64,000 nucleotides of DNA. Source: Pseudoalteromonas shioyasakiensis. Lineage in GTDB: Bacteria > Pseudomonadota > Gammaproteobacteria > Enterobacterales > Alteromonadaceae. Positions 18,201 through 26,690 of the stretch are shown one piece after another. The notes beneath the pieces were generated by a model. That model made no database searches. It was not told the origin of the DNA and saw only the letters and a list, made by a program, of their open reading frames with translations. The first letter of the stretch is position 1; every line of letters begins with the position of its first letter. Made by a program: the position numbers and the translations under genes. Where the stretch lies: the NCBI RefSeq assembly GCF_022398475.1, contig NZ_JAKEVM010000002.1, positions 1 through 64,000 of the forward strand, read 5' to 3'.

Positions 18201-19349
18201 TCAATGGTCTTGGTGATAATAGCTTAGGGTTTGTAGGGCAAGCGCAAATACATCTGCGCTGTTATCACCATTAACGTTTTTAACCACAGTCACCGCGCGT
18301 TGATGTTCAACACACATAATGGTCATAGTAATGCCACCCATACTACCGCCAGAGTGCATTACCGCGTGTGGCATGTCGGCCATCAATGCTTGTAGTTCAG
18401 TATCATGTTGGTATTTTTCTCTTTGCTGATAGTTTTTGAAACCTGTCATCCAACCAATACCAAAATTGACCTGTTCACCATTATTGAGAGTGGCTGGGGT
18501 AAACATTTCATCCACGGTGGTTGCTTTTAGATAATTGCCCTGGGTGTGAGCTACTGCAAACTTGACGATATCACTTGGCGTTGCAATAAATCCACCGCCT
18601 GCCCATTTATAGCTATGATCGGTTTGCGGTGAGTTAATTAAACGGCCCTGATCAATGCTATAAGGTCTTGCACGATGTGGGATCAGGGTAAACTGCTCAT
18701 CAAAATATGTGTCGTTTAACTTGAGTGGCGCGAAGACTTCTTGTTCGATAATTTGTCGAAAGTTGCGTTTCGGATCAGCGCCTTCCATCGCAGCGCTAAC
18801 TAATGTCCAAGCGAATGTTGAATACTGCTGTTTGGTGCCCGGCTCAAACAGTAGGGGATCATCTTTAAACATGGCTAAAGCGCTATCAATATCGCCATAC
18901 CATTTGTTGAGTAAAAACTCATTGGCGCCTTTTTTGTAATGGCGGATCCCTGCGGTATGTGACGCGAGCTGGCGCAGTGTTAAAGCTGCGTGTTTCTCTG
19001 GCCAGTTAGTTACATAGTCGGTTACAGGTTTGTCTAAGTTAATCAATCCCTTGTCGTAAAGGCGCATCATAGCAGCTGTAGCAATAAGTTTAGAAACACT
19101 GCCAATGCGAACCTTATGCTCGGGACTCATTAAAACTTGGTTTTCGATATCGGCAAAACCATAACCCTTTGCCGCGATTATTCCTGATTTATCGGCTACC
19201 GCGACAGTAATGCCCGGCACCGTTTTCGCACTTACCGCCGATTGAAAGGCGGCATCAATCGCTTGTGGTAGTTCAGCTGCGCTAGTGACATGGGCAGCAA
19301 TCAACAGTGGTAAGCTGATGAGTGAGCGAGCTATACGGTGTTTGAGCAT
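18201..19349 (-). CDS. Exported serine hydrolase, class C beta-lactamase-like family
   Basis: It belongs to the penicillin-binding/beta-lactamase-related group that includes D-Ala-D-Ala peptidases, esterases and D-aminopeptidases. The 382-residue protein has a signal peptide ending TSAA, the SxxK motif SVSK with the catalytic Ser at about residue 87 of the precursor, a Tyr motif YST and a C-terminal HSGGSMGG replacing the KTG box. His in place of Lys at that box is typical of esterase/peptidase members, so true beta-lactamase activity is doubtful. The start was chosen at AAGGATG-N5-ATG; an upstream in-frame ATG would spoil the signal peptide. Confidence 0.85.
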   Translation of the reverse strand: MLKHRIARSLISLPLLIAAHVTSAAELPQAIDAAFQSAVSAKTVPGITVAVADKSGIIAAKGYGFADIENQVLMSPEHKVRIGSVSKLIATAAMMRLYDKGLINLDKPVTDYVTNWPEKHAALTLRQLASHTAGIRHYKKGANEFLLNKWYGDIDSALAMFKDDPLLFEPGTKQQYSTFAWTLVSAAMEGADPKRNFRQIIEQEVFAPLKLNDTYFDEQFTLIPHRARPYSIDQGRLINSPQTDHSYKWAGGGFIATPSDIVKFAVAHTQGNYLKATTVDEMFTPATLNNGEQVNFGIGWMTGFKNYQQREKYQHDTELQALMADMPHAVMHSGGSMGGITMTIMCVEHQRAVTVVKNVNGDNSADVFALALQTLSYYHQDH

Positions 19350-19522
19350 GGCGGCATCCTTTTTGAGTAACCTTGCAGTCACTCTTGTTATTATTTTTAA
19401 GGCATTTTTAGATTGCTCAAATTTTCTCTAGATGACAACCCATAGTCGCTTAATTGCACATTTTTCACGTTGTGATGAACATTTAAAAAGGGCGTAAATA
19501 ACAACGATTGATTATTTTTTAG

Positions 19523-19551
19523 TTGCTTTCACTTTTTAAGGTGTTTACAAT
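19523..19551 (+). promoter_or_regulatory. Sigma-70 promoter of the rtcB2-prfH leader
   Basis: The -35 box TTGCTT and -10 box TACAAT are separated by exactly 17 bases. Transcription should begin near 19558, about 195 nt before the rtcB2 start codon. Confidence 0.65.
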
Positions 19552-19595
19552 CGCCGCGATTTTAACCATTCACACACTGTAGAGGAGTAAACAAT

Positions 19596-19640
19596 ATGAC
19601 TTATACAACTTGTTCCTTTGCAGGTCGTTTTCTTGCCTAG
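19596..19640 (+). CDS. Candidate 14-residue leader peptide of rtcB2-prfH
   Basis: A short reading frame MTYTTCSFAGRFLA ends at TAG. It is preceded by AGAGGAG at an ideal 8-base distance from ATG, a better ribosome-binding site than that of rtcB2 itself. The UAG stop forms the first three bases of a hairpin (TAGCT-CGA-AGCTA). If UAG were read through, the frame would continue 11 codons to a TAA that forms the end of the second hairpin. Codons 6-8 (TGT TCC TTT) are complementary to the rtcB2 Shine-Dalgarno. Function as a regulatory leader is inference; translation is not proven. Confidence 0.5.
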   Translation: MTYTTCSFAGRFLA

Positions 19641-19745
19641 CTCGAAGCTATTTCTTTATTAGCTTTCCAAAGCTAAGCCTGATCAATTAATCAAAGACCT
19701 GCCAAATCATTTTTCGTTAGCATTTTTCTATTGCAGAGAAAGGAA
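19613..19745 (+). ncRNA. Candidate structured attenuator leader upstream of rtcB2
   Basis: Four helices are possible. GCAGGTC (19620-19626) pairs perfectly with GACCTGC (19696-19702). Inside lie TAGCT-CGA-AGCTA (19638-19650) and TTAGCTTT-CC-AAAGCTAA (19659-19676). The second arm of the first hairpin can pair instead with the first arm of the second, so two folds exclude each other. Just outside, TTCCTTT (19613-19619) is complementary to AAAGGAA (19739-19745), the rtcB2 Shine-Dalgarno. No T run follows, so control would act on translation rather than on termination. Confidence 0.55.
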
Positions 19746-19753
19746 TTGGTATT

Positions 19754-20905
19754 ATGGGCAAGTCCGTCCAAAAACTTACTGATAACGTTAGCCTTATTGC
19801 GTCTAAAGAGTCGTGGATTGAAGGGCTAGCAATACAACAATTAATTAAAACTTCTGAATTACCTGGTATGCACGCTGTAGCGGGTATGCCCGATTTACAC
19901 CCAGGTCGAGGTTACCCCATTGGGGCAGCCTTTTTTACAGAAGGTAGAATTTACCCCGCTTTAGTGGGGAATGATATTGGCTGCGGTATGTCGCTTTGGC
20001 AAACCAATACTAAGTTAGCCAAGTTAAATGTAGATAAGCTCGCAAAACGCTTAAGCGATGTTGAACAGCCGCTAGATGAAAGTTGGCACACATTGATTAG
20101 CGAGCGAAAACATGAAATGGCTATCACACAAACTGGTTTTGATAGCGCCCTTGGCACCATAGGTGGTGGCAATCATTTCGCTGAATTTCAGGCGATTGAA
20201 GAGGTGTTTGATCAACAAGCCTTACTTGCTTTAGGCCTACAATCTAAACAATTGCAGCTATTGGTGCACTCTGGCTCTAGAGGGTTAGGACAAGCTATTT
20301 TAGTTAAGCATATTGCAGAGCATAACCATGATGGCCTTGAGGTAGAAAGTGGTGCCTTTACAGATTATATGGCCAAACATGGCGAAGCACTGCGTTGGGC
20401 TCAGTTAAACCGAGAACTGATCGCACGGCGTTTTTTACAAGCTATTCGCGCTGGTGGCGAACAGGTTTTAGATGTAAATCATAACCTTGTAAGTCAATCA
20501 CAGATTGCAGGACAAGCAGGCTGGTTACATCGAAAAGGCGCTACACCTAGCGATCAAGGGGCTGTGATGATCCCGGGCTCTCGCGGTGATTACAGTTACT
20601 TAGTTAAGCCAACGGCGGAGCAAAACGTAAACTTACGCTCCCTTGCACATGGCGCTGGTCGCAAATGGAAGCGTGGAGAATGCCAAGGCCGTTTGAGTCA
20701 CAAGTTTAAAAGGGAAGATTTATATCGCACTGCGTTTGGTAGCAGGGTGATCTGTAATGATAAAACGCTGCTTTATGATGAAGCACCACAAGCTTACAAA
20801 GACTGCCAAACAGTTATTGATGACCTTGTTGATGCTGGGCTGGTTACTGTAATTGCCAAATTAAAGCCTGTGCTTACCTTTAAAACACAAGGAACGTGCG
20901 GATGA
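19754..20905 (+). CDS. RtcB-family RNA ligase paired with PrfH (RtcB2)
   Basis: It is a GTP- and metal-dependent ligase joining 2',3'-cyclic phosphate (or 3'-phosphate) and 5'-OH RNA ends; members next to prfH repair 16S rRNA cut in the decoding centre. The 383-residue protein carries NDIGCGM (metal ligands D74, C77), [26 protein letters not shown] and the guanylylated-His region [12 protein letters not shown]. It is about 25 residues shorter than the second RtcB in this window and clearly a different subfamily. The prfH start overlaps its stop codon. An unusual leader precedes it. Confidence 0.93.
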   Translation: MGKSVQKLTDNVSLIASKESWIEGLAIQQLIKTSELPGMHAVAGMPDLHPGRGYPIGAAFFTEGRIYPALVGNDIGCGMSLWQTNTKLAKLNVDKLAKRLSDVEQPLDESWHTLISERKHEMAITQTGFDSALGTIGGGNHFAEFQAIEEVFDQQALLALGLQSKQLQLLVHSGSRGLGQAILVKHIAEHNHDGLEVESGAFTDYMAKHGEALRWAQLNRELIARRFLQAIRAGGEQVLDVNHNLVSQSQIAGQAGWLHRKGATPSDQGAVMIPGSRGDYSYLVKPTAEQNVNLRSLAHGAGRKWKRGECQGRLSHKFKREDLYRTAFGSRVICNDKTLLYDEAPQAYKDCQTVIDDLVDAGLVTVIAKLKPVLTFKTQGTCG

Positions 20906-21540
20906 TCTTAGTGCAATTATCGTCAGGGGCGGGTCCTTTAGAGTGCTGTAAAGCGGTGGCAATGGCTGTTAAGCGCCTTGAGTGTGATGCTAAAGCGTTA
21001 GCTATTAAGGTGAATACTCTTGCAGTAGAGCAAGCTGAGCTTTCAGGCTGCTACAAATCGGTATTGCTTGAATTAACCGGTGCTGAGCCGCAAATTTTAA
21101 AACAGTTTGCGCAGCAATGGCATGGCTCGATGTTGTGGGTTTGTCAAAGCCCATTCAGAGCAAGGCATAAGCGTAAAAACTGGTATTTTGGCGGTCAACT
21201 ATTTGAAATAGCTGAGCAAACTTTTGATAGCGAGATCCGCTTTCAGCAATGCCGCGCAAGTGGCGCGGGAGGCCAACATGTAAACACCACTGATTCGGCT
21301 GTTCGTGCTACCCATGTTGCGACAGGAATTTCTGTTCGCGTAGAGAGTGAACGAAGTCAGCATGCGAATAAGCGTTTAGCCCGAGTTTTGCTAATGCAAA
21401 AACTGGCAGAGCAAGCTCAGCAGGCTGCAAACCAGCAGCAAAAGTCGCGGTGGCAACAACACAATGAGCTGCAACGGGGTAATCCGATTCGTACGTTTAA
21501 GGGCCCTGAGTTTAGCCAGACTCACAAAGGAAAAGGTTAG
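20902..21540 (+). CDS. prfH: Peptide chain release factor homologue PrfH
   Basis: It rescues ribosomes stalled by damage to the decoding centre by hydrolysing the peptidyl-tRNA, working with the neighbouring RtcB. The 212-residue protein has the catalytic GGQ in [19 protein letters not shown] (about 121-138) and a basic C-terminal tail, but lacks the N-terminal domain of RF1/RF2, as expected of PrfH. A short segment SPF (about 83-85) resembles the RF2 stop-codon tripeptide, though its context is that of PrfH. The start is the ATG in an ATGA overlap with rtcB2; a GTG six bases upstream is also possible. Confidence 0.94.
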   Translation: MILVQLSSGAGPLECCKAVAMAVKRLECDAKALAIKVNTLAVEQAELSGCYKSVLLELTGAEPQILKQFAQQWHGSMLWVCQSPFRARHKRKNWYFGGQLFEIAEQTFDSEIRFQQCRASGAGGQHVNTTDSAVRATHVATGISVRVESERSQHANKRLARVLLMQKLAEQAQQAANQQQKSRWQQHNELQRGNPIRTFKGPEFSQTHKGKG

Positions 21541-21561
21541 CAAATAACATGGAAAACTGTT

Positions 21562-21826
21562 GATACCCAAACCGCCTCAAGATGCGAGTTTCAGTTGGAA
21601 TTAAAAGCGATTTAGGCAAGGCATTGATTGCAAGTAATAGTGGTTCTATTGTTAAGATCAATAACGCAGTATAAATCGCTTTTAAACCAATCCTTTGGGC
21701 GCTTCACAGGCACTTACTCTCATCGTTGTTACTTCTTAAAAGGGACTGCCATTCTTGCAAAGTAACGCCTTGATATTAAACACCGGTGAAACGCTGAATT
21801 CTGTATTTTGAGGTGGCTTGGGTATC
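21562..21826. mobile_element. MITE-like element with 19-bp terminal inverted repeats
   Basis: The ends GATACCCAAACCGCCTCAA and TTGAGGTGGCTTGGGTATC are inverted repeats with two mismatches in 19. Inside there is a second inverted pair, AAAAGCGATTTA/TAAATCGCTTTT, enclosing a smaller stem (TTGAT..ATCAA and AATAG..CTATT), followed by GGGCGCTTCACAGGCA and GAAACGCTGAATTC. The element has no coding capacity and would fold into a large structure. I believe similar sequences are dispersed in Alteromonadales genomes, from memory only. No target duplication is visible. Its right end provides the apparent start of the next gene. Confidence 0.75.
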
Positions 21827-22128
21827 TATGTAGCCGTAATCAGTGGCGTAGCCCAACGGCAGAAAAGGTATTCAACCAATACAATGGCATTAAAGCCCGC
21901 TCTGCAGGCACAAGCCCACGAGCGAGGCACACGGTAACAACCGCTGATATTAATTGGGCAGATATAATTTTTGTGATGGAACATAAGCATAAACAACGCC
22001 TTAAAGCGCATTTTAGCCGTTTATTACAGCACAAGCCGATTCAGGTACTCGATATACCCGATGAGTTCCAATATATGGATGAGGCACTCATTGAAACTTT
22101 AGTTGATGTCGTAAATCAATACTTGTAG
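21808..22128 (+). CDS. Small low-molecular-weight protein tyrosine phosphatase with a start inside a MITE-like end
   Basis: It is a cytoplasmic phosphatase of the small LMW-PTP/ArsC-like group. The 106-residue product has the P-loop CSRNQWRSP (CX5R then Ser), RSAGTSPRARHTV and the acid-loop region LDIPDEFQYMD. The family starts with M plus a short beta strand ending just before CS; here that strand (RWLGYL) is encoded by the inverted repeat of the preceding element and the only suitable start is TTG at 21808, with no clear ribosome-binding site. The gene may have lost its native start, or may have borrowed a new one. The rest is intact. Confidence 0.75.
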   Translation: MRWLGYLCSRNQWRSPTAEKVFNQYNGIKARSAGTSPRARHTVTTADINWADIIFVMEHKHKQRLKAHFSRLLQHKPIQVLDIPDEFQYMDEALIETLVDVVNQYL

Positions 22129-22147
22129 AAAAACAGATACAGTGAGC

Positions 22148-22963
22148 TTAGGATTCACTGTATCTTGCTAATGTTTCTTTAAATAACTGATTTAAAGCAT
22201 CAAAATCGACGACTTTCTTCTTTACGTTAGCTGTGTAGTTTTCATGCCGTGTTAACTCTGCTTCGATAAACTCATTAATTACAGGCACAGCCGGCGCGTA
22301 TTCTTTTTCTAGGCTTACCCTTTTTCGGGCGAGCAAATCTGAAATCGCAGCATCCAATGCAAGGTTCTCTTTGACAAGCTCCCTTAGTTTATCAAACTCA
22401 ATTGGGGCTGGTTCATCGTATTTTTCGAGCCACATAATCGCCAGTAGTGGTCGTAATACGTAAAAGTATTTTTTCAGCGGAACGCGCTCTTTTTTCAGAT
22501 ACTCTCTAAAGTTACCTTTTGCCATATGCAGGTAATGATAAATGCCTTTATGAGATGACACTATCTGTGGCATTAGCCGCTTTGCATGTGCAGCAAAATA
22601 GCCATCATCAACATACACTATGGGTGATTGTATCCACTCAATAAACGCGGGATTTGATTTGCTGAATAGTTTGAGTGCTTTACGAATATCCCAACCATTT
22701 ATATCGATTTCATCGACGATTGGGTATTCAATTACATCTCTTTGCTCTTCAACATCAATTGCTACATACCAATCTTTAGCATGCGCATAAATAAAGCGCA
22801 CATCATAATCACTGTTAGGACTTGCAAATCCCCATGCTCGGCTACCCGACTCAATAGCAAATAACACTTTAACGTTATGTTCTGCTTCTGCCGCTTTTAT
22901 GCGTCGCATTATTTCAGCTCTTACACTGTCATCGATTGCTGAGTGTGCTGTTGTGTTATTCAT
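22148..22963 (-). CDS. RtcB-associated polymerase-beta-type nucleotidyltransferase (RlaP/YcgL-like)
   Basis: It presumably adds or removes nucleotides at RNA ends in the Rtc repair pathway. The 271-residue protein has the nucleotidyltransferase motif GSRAWGFASPNSDYDVRFIY (about 43-62), with the metal-binding Asp pair in DYDVR. The remainder is helical and basic (REYLKKERVPLKKYFYVLRP). It is last in the rtcB operon, overlapping the end of cca by 4 bases (ATGA). The family is known to sit beside RNA ligases; its reaction has not been assigned from anything visible here. Confidence 0.88.
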   Translation of the reverse strand: MNNTTAHSAIDDSVRAEIMRRIKAAEAEHNVKVLFAIESGSRAWGFASPNSDYDVRFIYAHAKDWYVAIDVEEQRDVIEYPIVDEIDINGWDIRKALKLFSKSNPAFIEWIQSPIVYVDDGYFAAHAKRLMPQIVSSHKGIYHYLHMAKGNFREYLKKERVPLKKYFYVLRPLLAIMWLEKYDEPAPIEFDKLRELVKENLALDAAISDLLARKRVSLEKEYAPAVPVINEFIEAELTRHENYTANVKKKVVDFDALNQLFKETLARYSES

Positions 22964-24216
22964 TTTGTTTCCTTACTACTTTGCTCTGTGAGGTAATCTC
23001 GTAGTTGCTTTATTTCTGCTTCGCGAACTGCTTTTCCGATGGCTATGCCGCTTTTACCTTGGCGTATTGCTTGTTGCACAAGTGCTTTTTTATCTAGCTT
23101 GTTTAGTTGTTTGACTAAATCCAGTGCAAGTGTTCGCTGCGCATAAGGCCGATCTATAAAACTTGGTCCCCGTCCTTGCGCATCACACTGACACGCATCC
23201 AAAAACTGCAAAAACCGCGCAGGCTTATTTTGCGCATTTAGCTTGTCGACAAGTAATTTATGTACTGTTTTTGGTGTTAGCTGTGCGATTTTGTGACAAC
23301 GCGTATGATTGTCACTGGTTAATGCTGCCAGCTCATAAAACCGTTTAGGCACTTTTAAACGCTGACAAAACGCCTTGATCACTGATACGCCGCGTTGTTC
23401 ATGGCCATGTAAATTACCGTTTAGCTCAAAGCTCGTCGCCTTGCCAAAATCATGCGTTAATGCGGCAAAGCGAGTTTCTACATCAAAATTTAGCTGAGCC
23501 GCTCTTTGCAAAACTAACAGTGTGTGGGTGTAAACATCGCCCTCAGGGTGGTGTTCTTTTGGTTGGGGAACACCACTCATTGCATCTATTTCTGGAAACA
23601 CACCTAAACCATACAGCGTCTTGAAGTAAAGCTCAGGGTGAGGCTCAGCAAGTGCTTTTTCGGTTTCTTTCCAAACCCGTTCTGGCGTTAAATAAGCTAA
23701 TTCACCTTGTTGGTGTATTTGCATCATTAATGCCTTGGTTTCCGGATGTATACTAAAGCTTTCACCAAAACGAGCTAAAAATCGAGCCACTCTCAGAACA
23801 CGTAATGGATCTTCAGCAAATGCGGCTGATGTATGTCTAAGTACTTTGTTATTTAAATCTTGTTGGCCGTTAAATGGGTCTATAAGCTCGCCATCGGCAC
23901 TCATCGCCATTGCATTGATAGTTAAGTCACGCCTTGCTAGGTCATCTTCTAGAGTTACGCTGGTACTGGCATTCACCGTGAACCCTTTGTAACCACGACC
24001 TTGTTTTCGTTCAGTGCGAGCTAGGGCATATTCTTGCTTGGTGGTTGGGTGTAAAAAGACTGGAAAATCACTACCAACAGTTTCAAAGCCTAGGGCTAAC
24101 ATGGTTTTTGGTGTTTCACCCACAACAACAAAGTCTTGATCAGCTGCCGCTCTGTTTAGCAATTTGTCGCGAACTGCACCGCCGACTAAATAAACATGTT
24201 TTAATGTGTTTTCCAT
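22960..24216 (-). CDS. cca: CCA tRNA nucleotidyltransferase with HD domain
   Basis: It adds or repairs the 3'-CCA end of tRNAs using CTP and ATP without a template. The 418-residue protein has the class II motif LVGGAVRDKLLNRAAADQD with the catalytic Asp pair, the RRDLTINAMA motif, the nucleotide-selecting DPLRVLRVARFLARF, and an HD phosphohydrolase domain (FAALTHDFGKA). This matches E. coli Cca (412 residues). Placement inside an Rtc operon joins CCA repair with end-healing and ligation. No second cca gene can be judged from the window. Confidence 0.95.
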   Translation of the reverse strand: MENTLKHVYLVGGAVRDKLLNRAAADQDFVVVGETPKTMLALGFETVGSDFPVFLHPTTKQEYALARTERKQGRGYKGFTVNASTSVTLEDDLARRDLTINAMAMSADGELIDPFNGQQDLNNKVLRHTSAAFAEDPLRVLRVARFLARFGESFSIHPETKALMMQIHQQGELAYLTPERVWKETEKALAEPHPELYFKTLYGLGVFPEIDAMSGVPQPKEHHPEGDVYTHTLLVLQRAAQLNFDVETRFAALTHDFGKATSFELNGNLHGHEQRGVSVIKAFCQRLKVPKRFYELAALTSDNHTRCHKIAQLTPKTVHKLLVDKLNAQNKPARFLQFLDACQCDAQGRGPSFIDRPYAQRTLALDLVKQLNKLDKKALVQQAIRQGKSGIAIGKAVREAEIKQLRDYLTEQSSKETK

Positions 24217-24231
24217 TGCCGATCATCCTAA

Positions 24232-25260
24232 TTAGGTATCAGTTAATGATACCTGCCAAAGGTTATCATCAAGCTGAGTAAACGTTATCTCTACATGCAA
24301 AAGCGTTTTTATGACCTCTGCATTGGTTAAGCTGTGCAAGCTTGGTTCACTGGTTTTGAACTCGCCTTTACCGGCCAAAGCTAATGGCAAAAGCAGCTGA
24401 TCTGCCAGATGTTCTTCTACTGCCGCTACTGATTGGGTAAATTGTGTAACTTGTTCTACGGCTTTCAGAGCCACCTTTTGTGCTGCAACGCCATGTTGAC
24501 CAATAACTTCAAAAATACTGTTATGAGTGTCTGATGTTATATGTAGCTGCAAGCTGTTTCCTGCTCCAATACTTTCTACTTGAGTTATCGTGGTTTCAGC
24601 GCCTGCCCAATCAAGGTACTGTTTTACAGTGCTAATTTCACGCTTCGCAACATGCCCCGGTAACTTGTTAACAAGTACTTTAATCGCCTTTTTGGCATCC
24701 TTAGTTGGCTGTGCAAAATGCGTAAAGGGCTTTAATGTTTCACACGGGTAAATGGTTAACTGCCATTTGCCACCACCGGCAGGGTAAAAGCCATACTTGG
24801 CAACTGTGAGCTCACAATACACCCCCATTTTTGCTAAAGCTGGCAAATAACAGTGCTCAAAAAAGCACAGTGAAGGTGACATGCCATTATGTGTGCCACC
24901 CTCAAAGGTTATGGTAGAGGGCTGCTTTGCTGTCGCTAATGCCAGTAATACAGTTTGGCATACAAGCGTTGTACTGCCTGCTGTGCCAATCGCAAAGTGA
25001 TAATCCCCCGCTTTTATTTGTTTAGGCGCAAAGCGAATATGGTTTGAGCCCAATTCAACTCCTGCTGTTTCGGCATCACAGATTTGTTGTGCTGCTAACA
25101 CACAGGTTAGGTGCTGGCGTAACAGGCCAGGCTTTTTTCGCTTGGCACGAATATTAACGACTTCAATGGCTTGCTTGGTTAACATGGATAAGGTGAGGGC
25201 GGTGCGAAGTACTTGCCCTCCGCCTTCACCTTGTGCTCCATCGATTATTAAATAGTTCAT
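24232..25260 (-). CDS. rtcA: RNA 3'-terminal phosphate cyclase
   Basis: It converts RNA 3'-phosphate ends into 2',3'-cyclic phosphates with ATP, giving a substrate form for RtcB chemistry. The 342-residue protein begins MNYLIIDGAQGEGGGQVLRTA, the family signature, has FEGGTHNGMSPS and PAGGGKWQ, and the active-site His that becomes adenylylated in VEEHLADQLLLP. The ATG chosen lies 5 bases after AAAAGGA; another ATG 6 bases upstream overlaps the rtcB stop. It is followed by cca after 15 bases. Confidence 0.95.
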   Translation of the reverse strand: MNYLIIDGAQGEGGGQVLRTALTLSMLTKQAIEVVNIRAKRKKPGLLRQHLTCVLAAQQICDAETAGVELGSNHIRFAPKQIKAGDYHFAIGTAGSTTLVCQTVLLALATAKQPSTITFEGGTHNGMSPSLCFFEHCYLPALAKMGVYCELTVAKYGFYPAGGGKWQLTIYPCETLKPFTHFAQPTKDAKKAIKVLVNKLPGHVAKREISTVKQYLDWAGAETTITQVESIGAGNSLQLHITSDTHNSIFEVIGQHGVAAQKVALKAVEQVTQFTQSVAAVEEHLADQLLLPLALAGKGEFKTSEPSLHSLTNAEVIKTLLHVEITFTQLDDNLWQVSLTDT

Positions 25261-25262
25261 TA

Positions 25263-26489
25263 TCATCCTTTTACGCAGACTATTTGCTTTAGTGTATGTA
25301 CAACCTCAACCAAGTCTTGCTGTGCTGCCATAACCTTTTCAATATCCTTGTACGCATGCGGAATTTCATCAATCACCGCGGCATCTTTACGACATTCTAC
25401 CCCTTGGGTTGCCGCTATTTGATCTTGAATATTAAAGACCTTTTTAGCTTTTGTACGTGACATGACTCGGCCAGCTCCATGACTACAGCTATTAAAGCTA
25501 TCTGGGTTTCCTAAGCCGCGAACAATAAAAGAGCGCGCTCCCATACTTCCGGGAATGATCCCCATTTCCCCTTTTTGTGCACGTACAGCTCCTTTGCGTG
25601 TTACAAAACAATCTTTGCCAAAGTGATGCTCACGTGAGATATAGTTATGATGACAATTAACAGCAAGCTCCGCGGTTTCAAAAGCGATAGGTATTTGCTT
25701 TTTAAGCGCTTTGATTGCGTTAAACATCATGATCTCTCTGTTTTTAGCTGCAAAATCTTGCGCCCATTCTACAGCCTCAACATAGTCATCAAAGTATTCG
25801 CTTCCTTCTTTCAGATACGCAAGATCCATATCAGGTAAGTTGATTTGATGACGCCCCATCTCTTTTTTAGCCAGCTCGATAAAGTAAGTGCCTATGCGGT
25901 TACCAACTCCTCGGCTACCTGAGTGCAGCATGATCCAAACTGCATTGTTTTCATCTAGGCAAAGTTCTAAAAAATGATTGCCTGTGCCCATCGTACCTAG
26001 GTGATTTACATGATTACTGTTTTTAATTGCAGGGTGCTTAGCGCAGATTTTCTCAAACCGCTTCTCAAGTTTTTGCCACTCACCTGCAACAACATCAGGA
26101 ATATTATGCCAAGCACCTCGGTCACGAGCTCCTCTACCACGGCCCGTTCGACCATGTGGTACCGCAGCTTCAAACGCATGACGAATTGCCGCCAGATTAT
26201 CGGGCAGTTGCGAAGCCGTTAACGTTGTTTTAGTTGCAACCATACCGCAACCAATATCAACACCTACCGCTGCGGGGATCACTGCATCTACAGAGGGAAT
26301 GACGCTACCTATTGTGGCGCCTTTGCCCATGTGAACATCTGGCATGACCGCGATATGAGAATGAACTAGCGACATTTGCGCAATATTATTTAATTGAGCA
26401 ATAGCTGCATCTTCAAACGGTACGCCTTTTGTCCATGCCTTTATAGGTACCTGTCCTTGTTGTTCGATTGTGTTGTAGTTATTACACAT
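25263..26489 (-). CDS. rtcB: RNA-splicing ligase RtcB (canonical, RtcR-controlled)
   Basis: It seals 3'-phosphate or cyclic-phosphate RNA ends to 5'-OH ends using GTP and Mn2+. The 408-residue protein has AVMPDVHMGKGATIG, VGVDIGCGM (metal ligands), GTGNHFLELC, HSGSRGVGN, NCHHNYISRE and the guanylylated-His motif CSHGAGRVMSRTKAKK, and matches E. coli RtcB in length. The ATG was preferred to an upstream GTG that would sit directly on the AGGAG site. It heads the operon rtcB-rtcA-cca-nucleotidyltransferase from a sigma-54 promoter, divergent from rtcR. Confidence 0.96.
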   Translation of the reverse strand: MCNNYNTIEQQGQVPIKAWTKGVPFEDAAIAQLNNIAQMSLVHSHIAVMPDVHMGKGATIGSVIPSVDAVIPAAVGVDIGCGMVATKTTLTASQLPDNLAAIRHAFEAAVPHGRTGRGRGARDRGAWHNIPDVVAGEWQKLEKRFEKICAKHPAIKNSNHVNHLGTMGTGNHFLELCLDENNAVWIMLHSGSRGVGNRIGTYFIELAKKEMGRHQINLPDMDLAYLKEGSEYFDDYVEAVEWAQDFAAKNREIMMFNAIKALKKQIPIAFETAELAVNCHHNYISREHHFGKDCFVTRKGAVRAQKGEMGIIPGSMGARSFIVRGLGNPDSFNSCSHGAGRVMSRTKAKKVFNIQDQIAATQGVECRKDAAVIDEIPHAYKDIEKVMAAQQDLVEVVHTLKQIVCVKG

Positions 26490-26525
26490 AATTTGAATCA
26501 CTCCTAATTAATCACACTTATCTAT

Positions 26526-26544
26526 TCCAAGAGCTGTGCCACAA
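26526..26544 (-). promoter_or_regulatory. Sigma-54 promoter of the rtcB operon
   Basis: On the minus strand TTGTGGCACAGCTCTTGGA carries TGGCAC-N5-TTGGA, matching the -24/-12 consensus except for the final GC. It ends about 37 bases before the rtcB ATG and lies between rtcB and the gene for its sigma-54 activator. Confidence 0.85.
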
Positions 26545-26690
26545 CTAAAAAAGAGTGTTTTTTATTTCTTAACATAATGATTTTTATGTTTTTTATTCTG
26601 TTTTTGTAGTTTGTGCTGTGTGATGAGGTACTTGACGATAGTGTTATTTGGTATTTAAATGGATACAGTTTCTATCTGTAAGGATATATT

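Noticed and set aside
18201-19349. True beta-lactamase resistance gene
   Set aside because: The KTG box is replaced by HSGG, which is usual for esterases and peptidases of this fold. No resistance context is present.
19659-19690. Transcription terminator within the rtcB2 leader
   Set aside because: The second hairpin is AT-rich and is not followed by a run of T, so transcriptional attenuation is unlikely.
19638-19702. A tRNA-like or Y-RNA-like gene before rtcB2
   Set aside because: The folds do not give a cloverleaf, no CCA end or T-loop sequence is present, and the stems fit a leader structure better.
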